Assembly: GCF_025947185.1 (NCBI RefSeq)
Contig: NZ_CP110001.1
Span: 4,609,855-4,673,854, forward strand
Source: Flavobacterium sp. N2038
GTDB lineage: Bacteria > Bacteroidota > Bacteroidia > Flavobacteriales > Flavobacteriaceae
Length of the DNA: 64,000 nt
Direction of reading: 5' to 3'
Below, piece by piece: positions 33,516 through 43,225 of this stretch (position 1 is its first letter; every line of letters begins with the position of its first letter). The notes under the pieces are model-generated. The model was given only the letters and a program-made list of their open reading frames with translations. It was not told the origin of the DNA and searched no databases. Both the position numbers and the translations under genes were made by a program.

Positions 33516-36500
33516 TTAAAATTGCAAATTAACTCCTAACATGTACGATTTTGCCTGAGGATAAAAACCTCTGTCAACACCTTGTACATTGTTCATTCCA
33601 GCAGCAGTTTGTCCTCCAATTTCAGGATCAAAACCAGTATACTTAGTAATTGTAAATAAGTTTTCTCCAGTTAAATAAAGTCTCACTTTTGTTAATGAGA
33701 TGCTGCTTATCCATTCTTGTGGGAATGAATATCCAAGCTGAATTGTTTTAAATCTGAAGAAGTCACCTTTCTCTAAATTGAAATCTGATGGGTTAGTGAA
33801 GTTTTTGTTCTTATCTTCTGTTGTAACTCTAGGATAACTGTTTGTTGATCCTGGTCCTGTCCAACGACCTAAAACTTCTGTCTGATAGTTTGCATTTGTA
33901 ATATCAAGTCTTCTTAAACCTTGGTAAATCATGTTTCCTCCAGCTCCCTGACCAAAAACTAATAAGTCAAATCCTTTGTAATCCATGTTTAAAGTAAATC
34001 CATAAGTAAATTTAGGCAATGATGTTCCTAAGAAGTCTCTATCGTTACCATCAATTTTACCATTTCCGTCAAGATCCTGCCAACGGAAATCTCCAGGTTT
34101 AGCATCTGGCTGAATAATTTGTCCTGAAGCACTTTTATAAGCAGCAACATCTTCAACTGTCTGAAAAATTCCGTTTGTCTTAAATCCGTAGAATGAATTG
34201 TAAGCCTCACCTACCTGAGTTCTGTTGATCTCATAAGAAGTTGACTGTACTGTTTCGTCACCTGCTAAGAAATTAACTCCTTTGTCAATATAAGTAACTT
34301 CATTTTTGATATAAGAGAAGTTTCCGTTTACAGAAAGGTTCAATGCTCCAAATCTTTTTTTGTAGCCTAACTCGATATCAACCCCTTTATTTTGCATATC
34401 TGCTAAGTTGGCATAAGTATCACCACTTGCTCCTACAAATCCAGGAATTGGCACTTTCATTAAGATACCGCTTGTTTTTTTGTTGAATAAATCAATACTA
34501 AAGTTGAAATCATGGAAAAGCATACTTTCAAAACCAATATTTACTTGTTTCGTTTCTTCCCATTTCAAATCAGGGTTTGCAATTCCGTTTGGACTTTGTC
34601 CAGGAGCTGGTGTTCCGCCAATTGTATAGTTTCTTTTGTTACCAATTGTAGAAAGATATAAGAAATCCGGAGATGAGTCATTTCCTGTTACACCATAACC
34701 TCCTCTAATTTTTAAGGTGTTTACCACATCATTTTCTTTCCAGAATCCTTCTTTAGAAGGTACCCATCCAAGAGACATAGAAGGGAAAGTTCCGTATTTG
34801 TTGTTTGGTCCAAATCTTGTAGAACCATCACGACGAATAATCCCTGTGAAAATATATTTTTCTTTGTAATCGTAATTTAATCTTCCAAATAAAGACTCTA
34901 CTCTGTGTTCTACAGCTTGTGAATTATAAGCATTAACAAATTTATCCGCTAACGGAATATCAACGTTGAAAGAAGCTTCTGAGTGATTTGTTGCAGGGAT
35001 CCCCTGGTAAGTTGCATCATTTCCAGATGTAATATTGTCTACATAAGTTCCTTTTCCTATTAAGGCACTGAAATTATGATCTCCAAACTTTTTAGTATAG
35101 TTTAAAGTATTCTCCCAGTTCCAGCTAAATGACTTTTTGTATGATCTGAACAACTCATTCTTGTCTCTTTTTGTAGCTCCGTTCAAGAAATAAACCGAGT
35201 AAAGTTGTCAGAACCATAATAAGCCAATTTTGCACCAGCTGTAGATCTAAATTTTAAACCTGGCAATAATTCTGCTTCGATGAAAATGTTACCCACAAAA
35301 TTATCAGCAAAATCATTATTTCCTAATCTGGTTTGAGTATAAGCTAATGGGTTAGTATTTTCCTGAGTTACAATTGTAGAAATACCATAGTAATTTCCAT
35401 TTGCATCTTTTAGTGTATTTGGATTAGCATAGATTGAACCAGGTCCAGTTTTAGAAGGATCAGTTTCGATCATTGGAGTTAATGGATCTAAGTTAATTGC
35501 AGATGCCAATGGACCTCCAAACTCATCATTTACGTTACCAATACCAATTGTTTTTTCGTTAGAATATCCTAAAGTCTGACCAATCTTAATGTATTTACCA
35601 ATTTTATGATTAGAGTTCAAACGGATATTTTTTCTTGTATAATTAGAAATATCAGTTGTTATAATACCTTCCTGATCTGTTATACCAAAAGACATATAAA
35701 ATGTAGATACATCATTACCACCGCTGAAGCTTAATTCATGGGAATAACGTTGTGCGTGATTGTTAAAAATAGCATCCTGCCAATTTGTTCCTGCACCATA
35801 GTTTATAGGATTTCCTGTAGCATCTTTAGTTGGGAATTTTTCACCTGCATTACCACCATTTTTAAACGCTTCGTTTAATATTGTAACATAATCTGAAGCA
35901 CCTAGCAGATCCAATTTCTTTGCTGCTTGCGATGTACCTGCATATCCTGTATAGTTTACAGAAATTTTACCTGCTTTACCTTTTTTAGTTGTCACTAAAA
36001 CAACTCCGGCAGCTGCACGAGAACCGTAGATTGCACCTGAAGCACCATCTTTAAGTACCTCGATAGATTCAATATCAGATTGATTCAAATATCCAATTCC
36101 TCCATTGTCTACCACAACACCATCAACAACCCATAAAGGATCATTATTATTTAAAGTAGTAAAACCACGAATACGGATTGTAGATGCAGATCCTGGCTGA
36201 CCTGCATTTGCAGCGATCGAAACCCCTGAAACTCTACCTTGTAAAGCCTGTTCAACTCTCGTAATTGGCAAACTCTCTAAATCTTTTGCTTTTACACTTG
36301 AGATTGCACCTGTTACAACACTTTTCTTTTGGGTACCATATCCTACAACAACAACTTCATTTAAAGTTTGAGACTCCGGACGCAATTTAACATCCAGTTT
36401 AGTTTTACCGTTGACTGCAATCTGTGTCGTTTCATAGCCAACAAAACTTACTGTTAAAGTTCCATTAGAAGGAACAGCAATCTGAAACTTTCCGTCAAAG

Positions 36501-36667
36501 TCTGAAGCAGTAGCTTTATTAGTGCCTTTAACAGAAATTGTTGCTCCCGGGACGGGCATTCCACTTTCATCATTTATGGTTCCAGTAACAGTAGCATCCT
36601 GCGCCATTGCAACAACTGAAAACAGAAGAGACGAAATACAAAAAATAAGTAATTTTGTTAATTTCAT
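33516..36667 (-). CDS. susC: SusC-like TonB-dependent receptor, split by a frameshift near 35195
   Basis: Two frames on the minus strand make one SusC of about 1050 residues. The first (36667-35183) has a signal peptide, a carboxypeptidase-like domain (VTGTINDESGMPVPGATISVKG), VVVGYGTQKK TonB region and a plug (LWVVDGVVVDNG, VLKDGASGAIYGSRAAAGVVLVTTKKG). It stops at FTRFIS; the second (to 33516) resumes as YFLNGATKRDKNE and runs to the barrel end SYMLGVNLQF. One base is missing near 35190-35200. Either a sequence error or a real knockout of the uptake channel for this PUL. Confidence 0.9.
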
Positions 36668-36748
36668 TTTTCTAAAAATTTTGGTTAATTAATTAGTAAT
36701 TTGATGCAATAATAAAGTTTAATTTAACTATCAACAATAAAAATTCCT

Positions 36749-36798
36749 TACAAAAACACATCAAAGCTTAATTTATTACGCTACAAAAACACATCAAA
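36749..36798. promoter_or_regulatory. Twin 17-bp direct repeats upstream of susC
   Basis: TACAAAAACACATCAAA occurs identically at 36749-36765 and 36782-36798, 33 bp apart (about three helical turns), 80-130 bp before the susC start. A looser inverted copy lies near 36903 towards the divergent regulator gene. Candidate binding sites for that regulator. The rest of the 342-bp gap is AT-rich and holds no gene. Confidence 0.5.
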
Positions 36799-37009
36799 AT
36801 ATTTTTAATTATTTAAAAACCAATCATTTATAAAAAATATTTTATTGTTATAAAAATGTTAAGTAAAAAAATAAACACTACATTTATAAAATAATTACTA
36901 TTTCGATGTATTTTCAAAATAACTCCACGAAATCAGAACATTGTAAATAATAAATCAAAAAACAAATCGCTTTTTAAAACATTTCTAATAAAAATACATT
37001 CTAATTTTT

Positions 37010-39889
37010 ATGAAATTCATAAATACAATCCTAACTATAATAGCAATTATTTTCTTACAAAACAACATTTCCGGTCAGGTGAAAAATATTGGATTGCCTG
37101 CCATTAAGAACTATAAAAGATCAGAATACAAAGGAGGCACTCAAAACTGGAGCATAGATCAGGATAAAAAGGGTAATATGTATTTTGCCAACAATAGTGG
37201 TTTAATACAATTTGACGGTTCAAGCTGGTATAAATATTCACTTCCTACCAAAACAGAAATCAGGAGTTTAAAAATTGATTCTGCAGGAAAAATATTTGTT
37301 GGTGGTAATAATGAATTTGGATACTTTAAGAGCAGCGACAATGGAACCTTAAAATACTATTCATTGTCTAAATTAATAAGTAAAAAAGACAAACAGAATA
37401 TTAACTTAATCTGGAGAATACACATATTTAATGGAGAAATCATTTTTCAGTCTTTCACAAAGGCATTTATTTTCAAAAACAATAAACTTACTTTAATAAA
37501 TGCACCTAAAAAATTTCAGTTTTCCTTTTTGGTAAACAATCGCCTATACTTTCAGGACAAATCATTAGGGATTCTGGAATATAAGAATGGTCGTTTAGCT
37601 CCAATAAAAGGAACAACTGTATTCAATGACAAAGAGATTTGGTCCGTATTTCCGCTTCCAAATAACAAAATGCTCTTAGCAACTTTAGAAAAAGGGCTTT
37701 TTATTTATGATAATCAAACGGTCAAACCATGGGAAACGGAAGCGAATACTTTTATAAAGAAAAACACCTCATTGGGAGGCTCCTTAATAAAAGGAAGATT
37801 TATTGTCCTAAACTCTGTTCTGGACGGATTTATTATCTGTGATTTAAACGGAAAAATAATTCAGCATCTTAATCGTCAAAAAGGGCTTCAAAACAATACG
37901 ATTCTAACCTCTTTTGTCGACAATAAAAACAACGTCTGGTTAGGCCTTGATAACGGTATTACTTTTATAAATGAAAACGCTCCTTTTTCTTATTTTGACT
38001 ATAGCTATAATATAGGTACAGTATATGCCTCAACAACTTACAAAGGTAATCTGTATGTAGCAACCAATCAGGGGTTGTTTTACCATTCCTGGACCGAACC
38101 TTTTAGAGACAGTCCGTTTATCCGGGTTGAGGGGACCATTTCTCAAGCCTGGAATATTCAGGTCTTAAATGATGTACTTATCTGCGCCAGTAATAGTGGT
38201 GCATTAGTTATTAATCAAAATAAAGTATCCAAAATACTAGACAAAAAAGGTTATTTCGGATTCAAAAGCATTCCAAATCACGAAAATTACATTATAGGAG
38301 AAAGTTATAACGGCTTTACGGTTTTTAAAAAATCAGCTGATGGCTATGAATATTCCAATCAAGTTCAGGGATTTGATGAAACAACAAATACTTTCTCTAT
38401 AGAACTGGATGAAAATTATTTGTGGCTGAAGAAAGATTTAAGCCTGTATCAAATGAAATTATCTGATGATTTAAAGAAATTTGATATGATCCAGAAACAC
38501 CAATCGATTTCATCCTTATATCGTGGAATAGGAAGTCTGCAAAGCATACAAAATAAAGTCTACTTTCAGACTCACAATCATTTTTTCAGATTTTCAAAAG
38601 AACAGGAAACCTTTTTTGAAGACAAAAAAATAAGCAATTTATTTACCAGTATTCCAATCATAAACACATTAATTGAAGATTCAGAAGGGAATTTATGGTA
38701 TGCTTTTAATGAGTCTCTGGGCGTTTTAACAAAAAACAAAAATGGCTCTTATACCAAAAAACAAGCACCATTTTCTAACCTTACCGGAAATCTGGTAAAC
38801 AATTACATTTCTGTAAATACCATAGATCCTAAAAATATTTTTATAGGATTAACTGATGGTCTTACGCATTATGACTCTAAAATACCTAGTACGTTTATTA
38901 CTAAGCCTAAGGTTTTTATTGCCAGTTTCTCATTTCCGGGAGACACCATTCTGACTGGAAATCTGTCTGAAAATCAAAAAGCATATAGAATTCCTTATAG
39001 CTCAAACCATGTAAAATTTACCTTTTCGTCTCCGACTTATGAAAATCAGGAAAACGTAATGTACTCCTACAAACTGGAACCTTTTGATGATAATTGGAGA
39101 AATTGGTCTACTGTATCTATAAAGGAGTACACAAACCTGAGAGAAGGAACTTATGTTATGAATTTAAAATCGCGAAACAGTTATGGAATCGAATCCAGTA
39201 TTAATCGCATTCAATTTACAATTTCACCTCCATGGTACAGACATTTTCTCGCTTATTTACTTTATTTTATTTTAGTCATTACCGGAATTTATGTGATATC
39301 AAACAGAATTAAATTAAAAATCAGAAAAAACAAATACTACGAAACCATCGAGCAGCGTAGATTATATCTTGAAAAAGAGTCAAAAATCAGACATGAACAG
39401 CATGAACTGGAAAAAGAGATCGAGAAACTAAAAAATGACAAACTTCAAATAAAAATCTTATCAAAAGATAAAGAACTAGTAAATAACTCTTTACAGGTTG
39501 TAAAGAAAAACAAAGTTCTTAACGGAATCATCACTAAACTTAAAGATATTGACACAAACATTCTGGATGATTCAACAAAATTTGAATTCAATAAATTACA
39601 TAAAAGCATAGTAAAAGAAGTCAATACAGATAAAAGCTGGAAAGATTTGGAAAAACACATTAAAAATGTGCATTTCGAGTTCCTAAAACGATTAAAAGAA
39701 AAATACCCCACAATTTCGCCTCGTGAACTTGATTTATCGACTTATTTATTAATGAATATGTCAACAAAAGAAATTGCAGAGATCATGAATATTTCAACCG
39801 GAGGAGTTGAGCTGGCCAGATACCGATTAAGAAAGAAACTGGGGTTAAATAAAAAAGAAAACCTGATTGGTTTCTTAATGAGTATTTAA
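37010..39889 (+). CDS. Membrane-bound propeller/Y_Y_Y sensor with LuxR-type DNA-binding domain
   Basis: A 959-residue regulator with signal/anchor (MKFINTILTIIAIIFLQ), a long periplasmic beta-propeller built of Reg_prop-like repeats (for example NMYFANNSGLIQFDGSSW, NNVWLGLDNGITFIN, GNLWYAFNESLGVL), a Y_Y_Y domain (VMYSYKLEPFDDNWRNWS), one transmembrane helix (about 760-782), a coiled coil (about 795-840) and a C-terminal LuxR-like helix-turn-helix (SPRELDLSTYLLMNMSTKEIAEIMNIS in part). It lacks a histidine kinase. Divergent from susC, it is the likely activator of the PUL on sensing its oligosaccharide. Confidence 0.9.
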   Translation: MKFINTILTIIAIIFLQNNISGQVKNIGLPAIKNYKRSEYKGGTQNWSIDQDKKGNMYFANNSGLIQFDGSSWYKYSLPTKTEIRSLKIDSAGKIFVGGNNEFGYFKSSDNGTLKYYSLSKLISKKDKQNINLIWRIHIFNGEIIFQSFTKAFIFKNNKLTLINAPKKFQFSFLVNNRLYFQDKSLGILEYKNGRLAPIKGTTVFNDKEIWSVFPLPNNKMLLATLEKGLFIYDNQTVKPWETEANTFIKKNTSLGGSLIKGRFIVLNSVLDGFIICDLNGKIIQHLNRQKGLQNNTILTSFVDNKNNVWLGLDNGITFINENAPFSYFDYSYNIGTVYASTTYKGNLYVATNQGLFYHSWTEPFRDSPFIRVEGTISQAWNIQVLNDVLICASNSGALVINQNKVSKILDKKGYFGFKSIPNHENYIIGESYNGFTVFKKSADGYEYSNQVQGFDETTNTFSIELDENYLWLKKDLSLYQMKLSDDLKKFDMIQKHQSISSLYRGIGSLQSIQNKVYFQTHNHFFRFSKEQETFFEDKKISNLFTSIPIINTLIEDSEGNLWYAFNESLGVLTKNKNGSYTKKQAPFSNLTGNLVNNYISVNTIDPKNIFIGLTDGLTHYDSKIPSTFITKPKVFIASFSFPGDTILTGNLSENQKAYRIPYSSNHVKFTFSSPTYENQENVMYSYKLEPFDDNWRNWSTVSIKEYTNLREGTYVMNLKSRNSYGIESSINRIQFTISPPWYRHFLAYLLYFILVITGIYVISNRIKLKIRKNKYYETIEQRRLYLEKESKIRHEQHELEKEIEKLKNDKLQIKILSKDKELVNNSLQVVKKNKVLNGIITKLKDIDTNILDDSTKFEFNKLHKSIVKEVNTDKSWKDLEKHIKNVHFEFLKRLKEKYPTISPRELDLSTYLLMNMSTKEIAEIMNISTGGVELARYRLRKKLGLNKKENLIGFLMSI

Positions 39890-39894
39890 AAAAG

Positions 39895-39927
39895 ATGCCA
39901 TTCGATAAACCGAATGGCATTTTTTTA
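39895..39927. terminator. Bidirectional terminator between regulator and murF
   Basis: Perfect 10-bp stem ATGCCATTCG / CGAATGGCAT, loop ATAAAC, T-run on the plus side and A-run (T on minus) on the other. Confidence 0.9.
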
Positions 39928-41211
39928 TGAAATAAATTCTAACGTTCGCTCGAGAGCCATTCCTCTGGAGCCTTTTATTAAAATTGTATTGTTATTAAAA
40001 TGAATTGTTTTAAGATAGTCTGAAAAAGCTTCAAAAGTTTCAAAAAACTGAATATTACTTTTTGCAATTTTATTAGTATAGAAATCTTTTCCAATTAAAT
40101 AACAAACAGATACTTCCTGATTCGATAAAGAATCCACTATAGCTTTATGTTCTTGTTGACTTTCTTCTCCCAATTCAAACATATCACCTAAAATCATTAC
40201 TTTATTCTCACTGTCTAATTGAAGAAAATTAGTAATTGCTACAGCCATACTGCTTGGATTAGCATTATAAGCATCTAGTATAATTTGATTTGATCCTTTA
40301 TTTAATAACTGAGATCTGTTATTAGCAGGAATATAGTTTTCTATGGCCTCTTTTATGGCTTCGTCATTAACTTTAAAATAGGTACCTATAGAAACTGCAG
40401 CATTTATATTATTTGCATTATAAAGTCCTATTAAATGAGATTTAATAACAAAATCACTATAGTCAATAACAACAAAAGGATTGGCGTTAATGCTTTTAAT
40501 GCTAAGATCTGCCGTAGCATTATTTACTCCAAAAGTAAACTTTTCAATTCCATTTGATTTATCTATCTGAATAGGATCTTCTAAATTAACAAAGACAACT
40601 TTGTCATTTTTTGCAAGATACTGGTACATTTCACTTTTCCCTTCAATCACGCCCTGAACACCTCCAAAACCTTCAAGATGCGCTTTTCCAAAGTTGGTGA
40701 TATAACCAAAATCCGGCTGGGCAATTTCACATAAAAATTCAATTTCTTTTTTATGATTTGCTCCCATTTCTACAATTCCAATTTCAGTTTCTTTTGTAAA
40801 AGAAAGCAACGTAAGCGGAACTCCGATATGATTGTTTAAATTACCAACTGTGGCTTTGGTTTTGTACTTTTTAGACAAAACAACATTTATAAGTTCTTTG
40901 GTTGTAGTTTTTCCATTGCTGCCCGTTAAAGCGATTATCGGTAACTTTAAATAGCTTCGGTGAAATTTTGCAAGCTCCTGCAATGTTTCTAAGCTGTTTT
41001 TTACCAAAATTGTTCTTTCGTCTATCAAATACGATTCGTTGTCAATAACAACAAACAAAGCACCTAATTTCAAGGCTTCTTCAGCAAAAGTATTAGCGTC
41101 AAAATTCTCCCCTTTAATAGCAAAAAACATTGATCCTTTTTCAATCTTTCTGGTATCAATTGAAAGCGAATTACATTGCAAAAATAAACTATGAATGTCC
41201 TGAATACTCAT
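39925..41211 (-). CDS. murF: UDP-N-acetylmuramoyl-tripeptide--D-alanyl-D-alanine ligase
   Basis: A 428-residue Mur ligase. The N-terminal domain has SIDTRKIEKGSMFFAIKGENFDAN, the ATP-binding loop reads ALTGSNGKTTTKELI, followed by VEMGANHKKEI and the C-terminal domain with ILDAYNANPSSM and VMILGDMFELG, all MurF-typical. It adds D-Ala-D-Ala in the last cytoplasmic step of peptidoglycan precursor synthesis. It follows gldJ on the same strand but a terminator lies between. Confidence 0.96.
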   Translation of the reverse strand: MSIQDIHSLFLQCNSLSIDTRKIEKGSMFFAIKGENFDANTFAEEALKLGALFVVIDNESYLIDERTILVKNSLETLQELAKFHRSYLKLPIIALTGSNGKTTTKELINVVLSKKYKTKATVGNLNNHIGVPLTLLSFTKETEIGIVEMGANHKKEIEFLCEIAQPDFGYITNFGKAHLEGFGGVQGVIEGKSEMYQYLAKNDKVVFVNLEDPIQIDKSNGIEKFTFGVNNATADLSIKSINANPFVVIDYSDFVIKSHLIGLYNANNINAAVSIGTYFKVNDEAIKEAIENYIPANNRSQLLNKGSNQIILDAYNANPSSMAVAITNFLQLDSENKVMILGDMFELGEESQQEHKAIVDSLSNQEVSVCYLIGKDFYTNKIAKSNIQFFETFEAFSDYLKTIHFNNNTILIKGSRGMALERTLEFIS

Positions 41212-41255
41212 TTATATAATTTTTTATAGGTGATAAAAGTAGAAAAAAAAGAATA

Positions 41256-41312
41256 AAAAAATTCCAAATTCCATACTGAATATTCAGCTTTTGGAATTTG
41301 GAATTTTTTATT
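41256..41312. terminator. Terminator between gldJ and murF
   Basis: AAATTCCAAATTCCA pairs with TGGAATTTGGAATTT around a loop of about 17 bases that itself contains TGAATATTCA; A and T runs flank both sides. It would end the gldJ transcript on the minus strand. Confidence 0.8.
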
Positions 41313-41326
41313 AAAATTTCTAAATC

Positions 41327-43018
41327 TTAGTTCCTTGGTGATTTTCTTTTTTCAGCTTTAGAACCTACTCTAGACATTGCACATCTGAAACCAATGTAAT
41401 CAGTTGCCATATCCTGAGGGAAATATCTTCTTTGAGCCGGATCTAACCAATATGCTCTGTCTCTCCAAGAACCTCCTTTGTAAACTCTTACTTTATCATC
41501 GATTAAAGTTGTACGTTTACTAGAGTTATCATATTTTCTGATCATTTTTCCTAAACTGTCAGTTGTAACATTATGTTTAGGAGAATTGTACATTGCCTGA
41601 TCTGCTTTTGGACCTGACTCTGAATCTCCGAAGTCAAAATATCTAGAAGATTGTTTATCACCATCTCTGTAGTTGATATTATCACTTTGACTAAAGTTTT
41701 GTCTTAAATATGTTTCTTGTTCATCAACAGGTATCTGAGCAATTTCACCTGGAAGGTTTCTTGCAATCACTTTACCGTTGCTTAAAGTATCGTATTTAAT
41801 GTTAGCTGTAGAAACGATTTCAATTTTACCGTCTTTACCAATTTTATTTTTAGCATATTGATTTCCTCTATAGTAGTTAAAATCATTTGCTTCGTTATCA
41901 ATAATAGGTCTGTAAACATCGGCAACCCATTCTGCAACGTTACCAGCCATATCGTATAATCCGAAATCGTTTGGTGCGTAGCTTTTTACAGAGTTTGTGA
42001 TATCTGCTCCATCATCAGACCAGCCCGCAATTCCACCGTAATCACCGTTTCCTTGTTTAAAGTTAGCCAATTGATCTCCTTTGTTTTTACGTTTTGACGA
42101 ACGAGTATAATCTCCGGACCAAGGATATTTCTTTTGTCCTTTGTAGATGTTATATTCTCTTTGTCCAACATCAGCAGCGGCAGCATACTCCCACTCAGCT
42201 TCAGTTGGAAGTCTGTATTCCGGTAAGATAACTCCTGAAGAACGTTGTGCATACACATTTTTCTCTTCTGGAACTACACCGTCTTTTCCTGCTTTAGGTC
42301 TTCTTCCGTTAGGGTTTTTCTTTAATACTAACTCTTCATTTCCTCCATAAGTTGTAGATGGAGACGCAACGTAAGCTTCAGTATTAAATAAACTTTCAGC
42401 ACTTACATCATTTGTTTTAGCACCTTTTTTAAGATAACCGTTTTTTTCTAAAACTGCCTCGTTCACACGGTCAGTTCTCCATTTACTAAATTCAACAGCC
42501 TGAATCCAGTTTACACCAACTACAGGATAGTTTGCATAAGAAGGATGTCTCAAATAGTTGTTAGTCATCGTTTCATTATATCCTAAACGATTTCTCCAAA
42601 CTAATGTATCTGGTGATGCTCCTTCGTAAATGTTTTTGTAATTTTCTTCTGTTGGAGGGAAAACTTTTTTCAACCACTCCAGGTATTCTAAGTACATACC
42701 ATTGGTAACTTCGGTTTCATCCATATAGAATGACTGAACGTGTTGTTGGGTTGGTGTGTTATTCCAATCGTGCATAACATCATCCTGTACTTTACCCATT
42801 GTAAATGTACCTCCTTCAACAAAAACTAAACCAGGACCAGCCTGTTGTTTTTTTCCTGCATTTCTAGCAGCCGTTCCATTTTGACTATCTACATCCCAGC
42901 CAGTCGCTCGAGAAGCGTGAGTGGAACTCGATTTTTTGCTACAACTAGCCGTGCCCAACATCAATACCATTGACATCATTAATTGCAAGGCTACAATTTT
43001 GTTTACTTTCATACTCAT
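41327..43018 (-). CDS. gldJ: Gliding motility/T9SS lipoprotein GldJ
   Basis: A 563-residue lipoprotein (lipobox LGTASC) whose body is a formylglycine-generating-enzyme/sulfatase-modifying fold: FVEGGTFTMGKVQDD, SFYMDETEVTNGMYLEYLEW, YRLPTEAEWEYAAAA, FGLYDMAGNVAEWVAD and VYKGGSWRDRAYWLDPAQRRYF. This is GldJ, which is required for gliding and for stability of the GldKLMN motor of the type IX secretion system. It is divergent from porU, whose product works in the same system, with a 207-bp shared upstream region. Confidence 0.96.
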   Translation of the reverse strand: MSMKVNKIVALQLMMSMVLMLGTASCSKKSSSTHASRATGWDVDSQNGTAARNAGKKQQAGPGLVFVEGGTFTMGKVQDDVMHDWNNTPTQQHVQSFYMDETEVTNGMYLEYLEWLKKVFPPTEENYKNIYEGASPDTLVWRNRLGYNETMTNNYLRHPSYANYPVVGVNWIQAVEFSKWRTDRVNEAVLEKNGYLKKGAKTNDVSAESLFNTEAYVASPSTTYGGNEELVLKKNPNGRRPKAGKDGVVPEEKNVYAQRSSGVILPEYRLPTEAEWEYAAAADVGQREYNIYKGQKKYPWSGDYTRSSKRKNKGDQLANFKQGNGDYGGIAGWSDDGADITNSVKSYAPNDFGLYDMAGNVAEWVADVYRPIIDNEANDFNYYRGNQYAKNKIGKDGKIEIVSTANIKYDTLSNGKVIARNLPGEIAQIPVDEQETYLRQNFSQSDNINYRDGDKQSSRYFDFGDSESGPKADQAMYNSPKHNVTTDSLGKMIRKYDNSSKRTTLIDDKVRVYKGGSWRDRAYWLDPAQRRYFPQDMATDYIGFRCAMSRVGSKAEKRKSPRN

Positions 43019-43225
43019 TCTTAGGTGATAAATTTAGGTGCTGCAATATAATAATTAACATTTAATTAGCAACATCTGTTCTAATAATTTTATTTAGCTG
43101 TTTTTTACCAGAAAATAACCTATAGTTACGAACGCAAAAATATACTTTTTATTATTTACTATAACATGAAATACTATATTTTTACTTACTAAAATATTTC
43201 TTAAATAATTTCATTTTCATTACCA

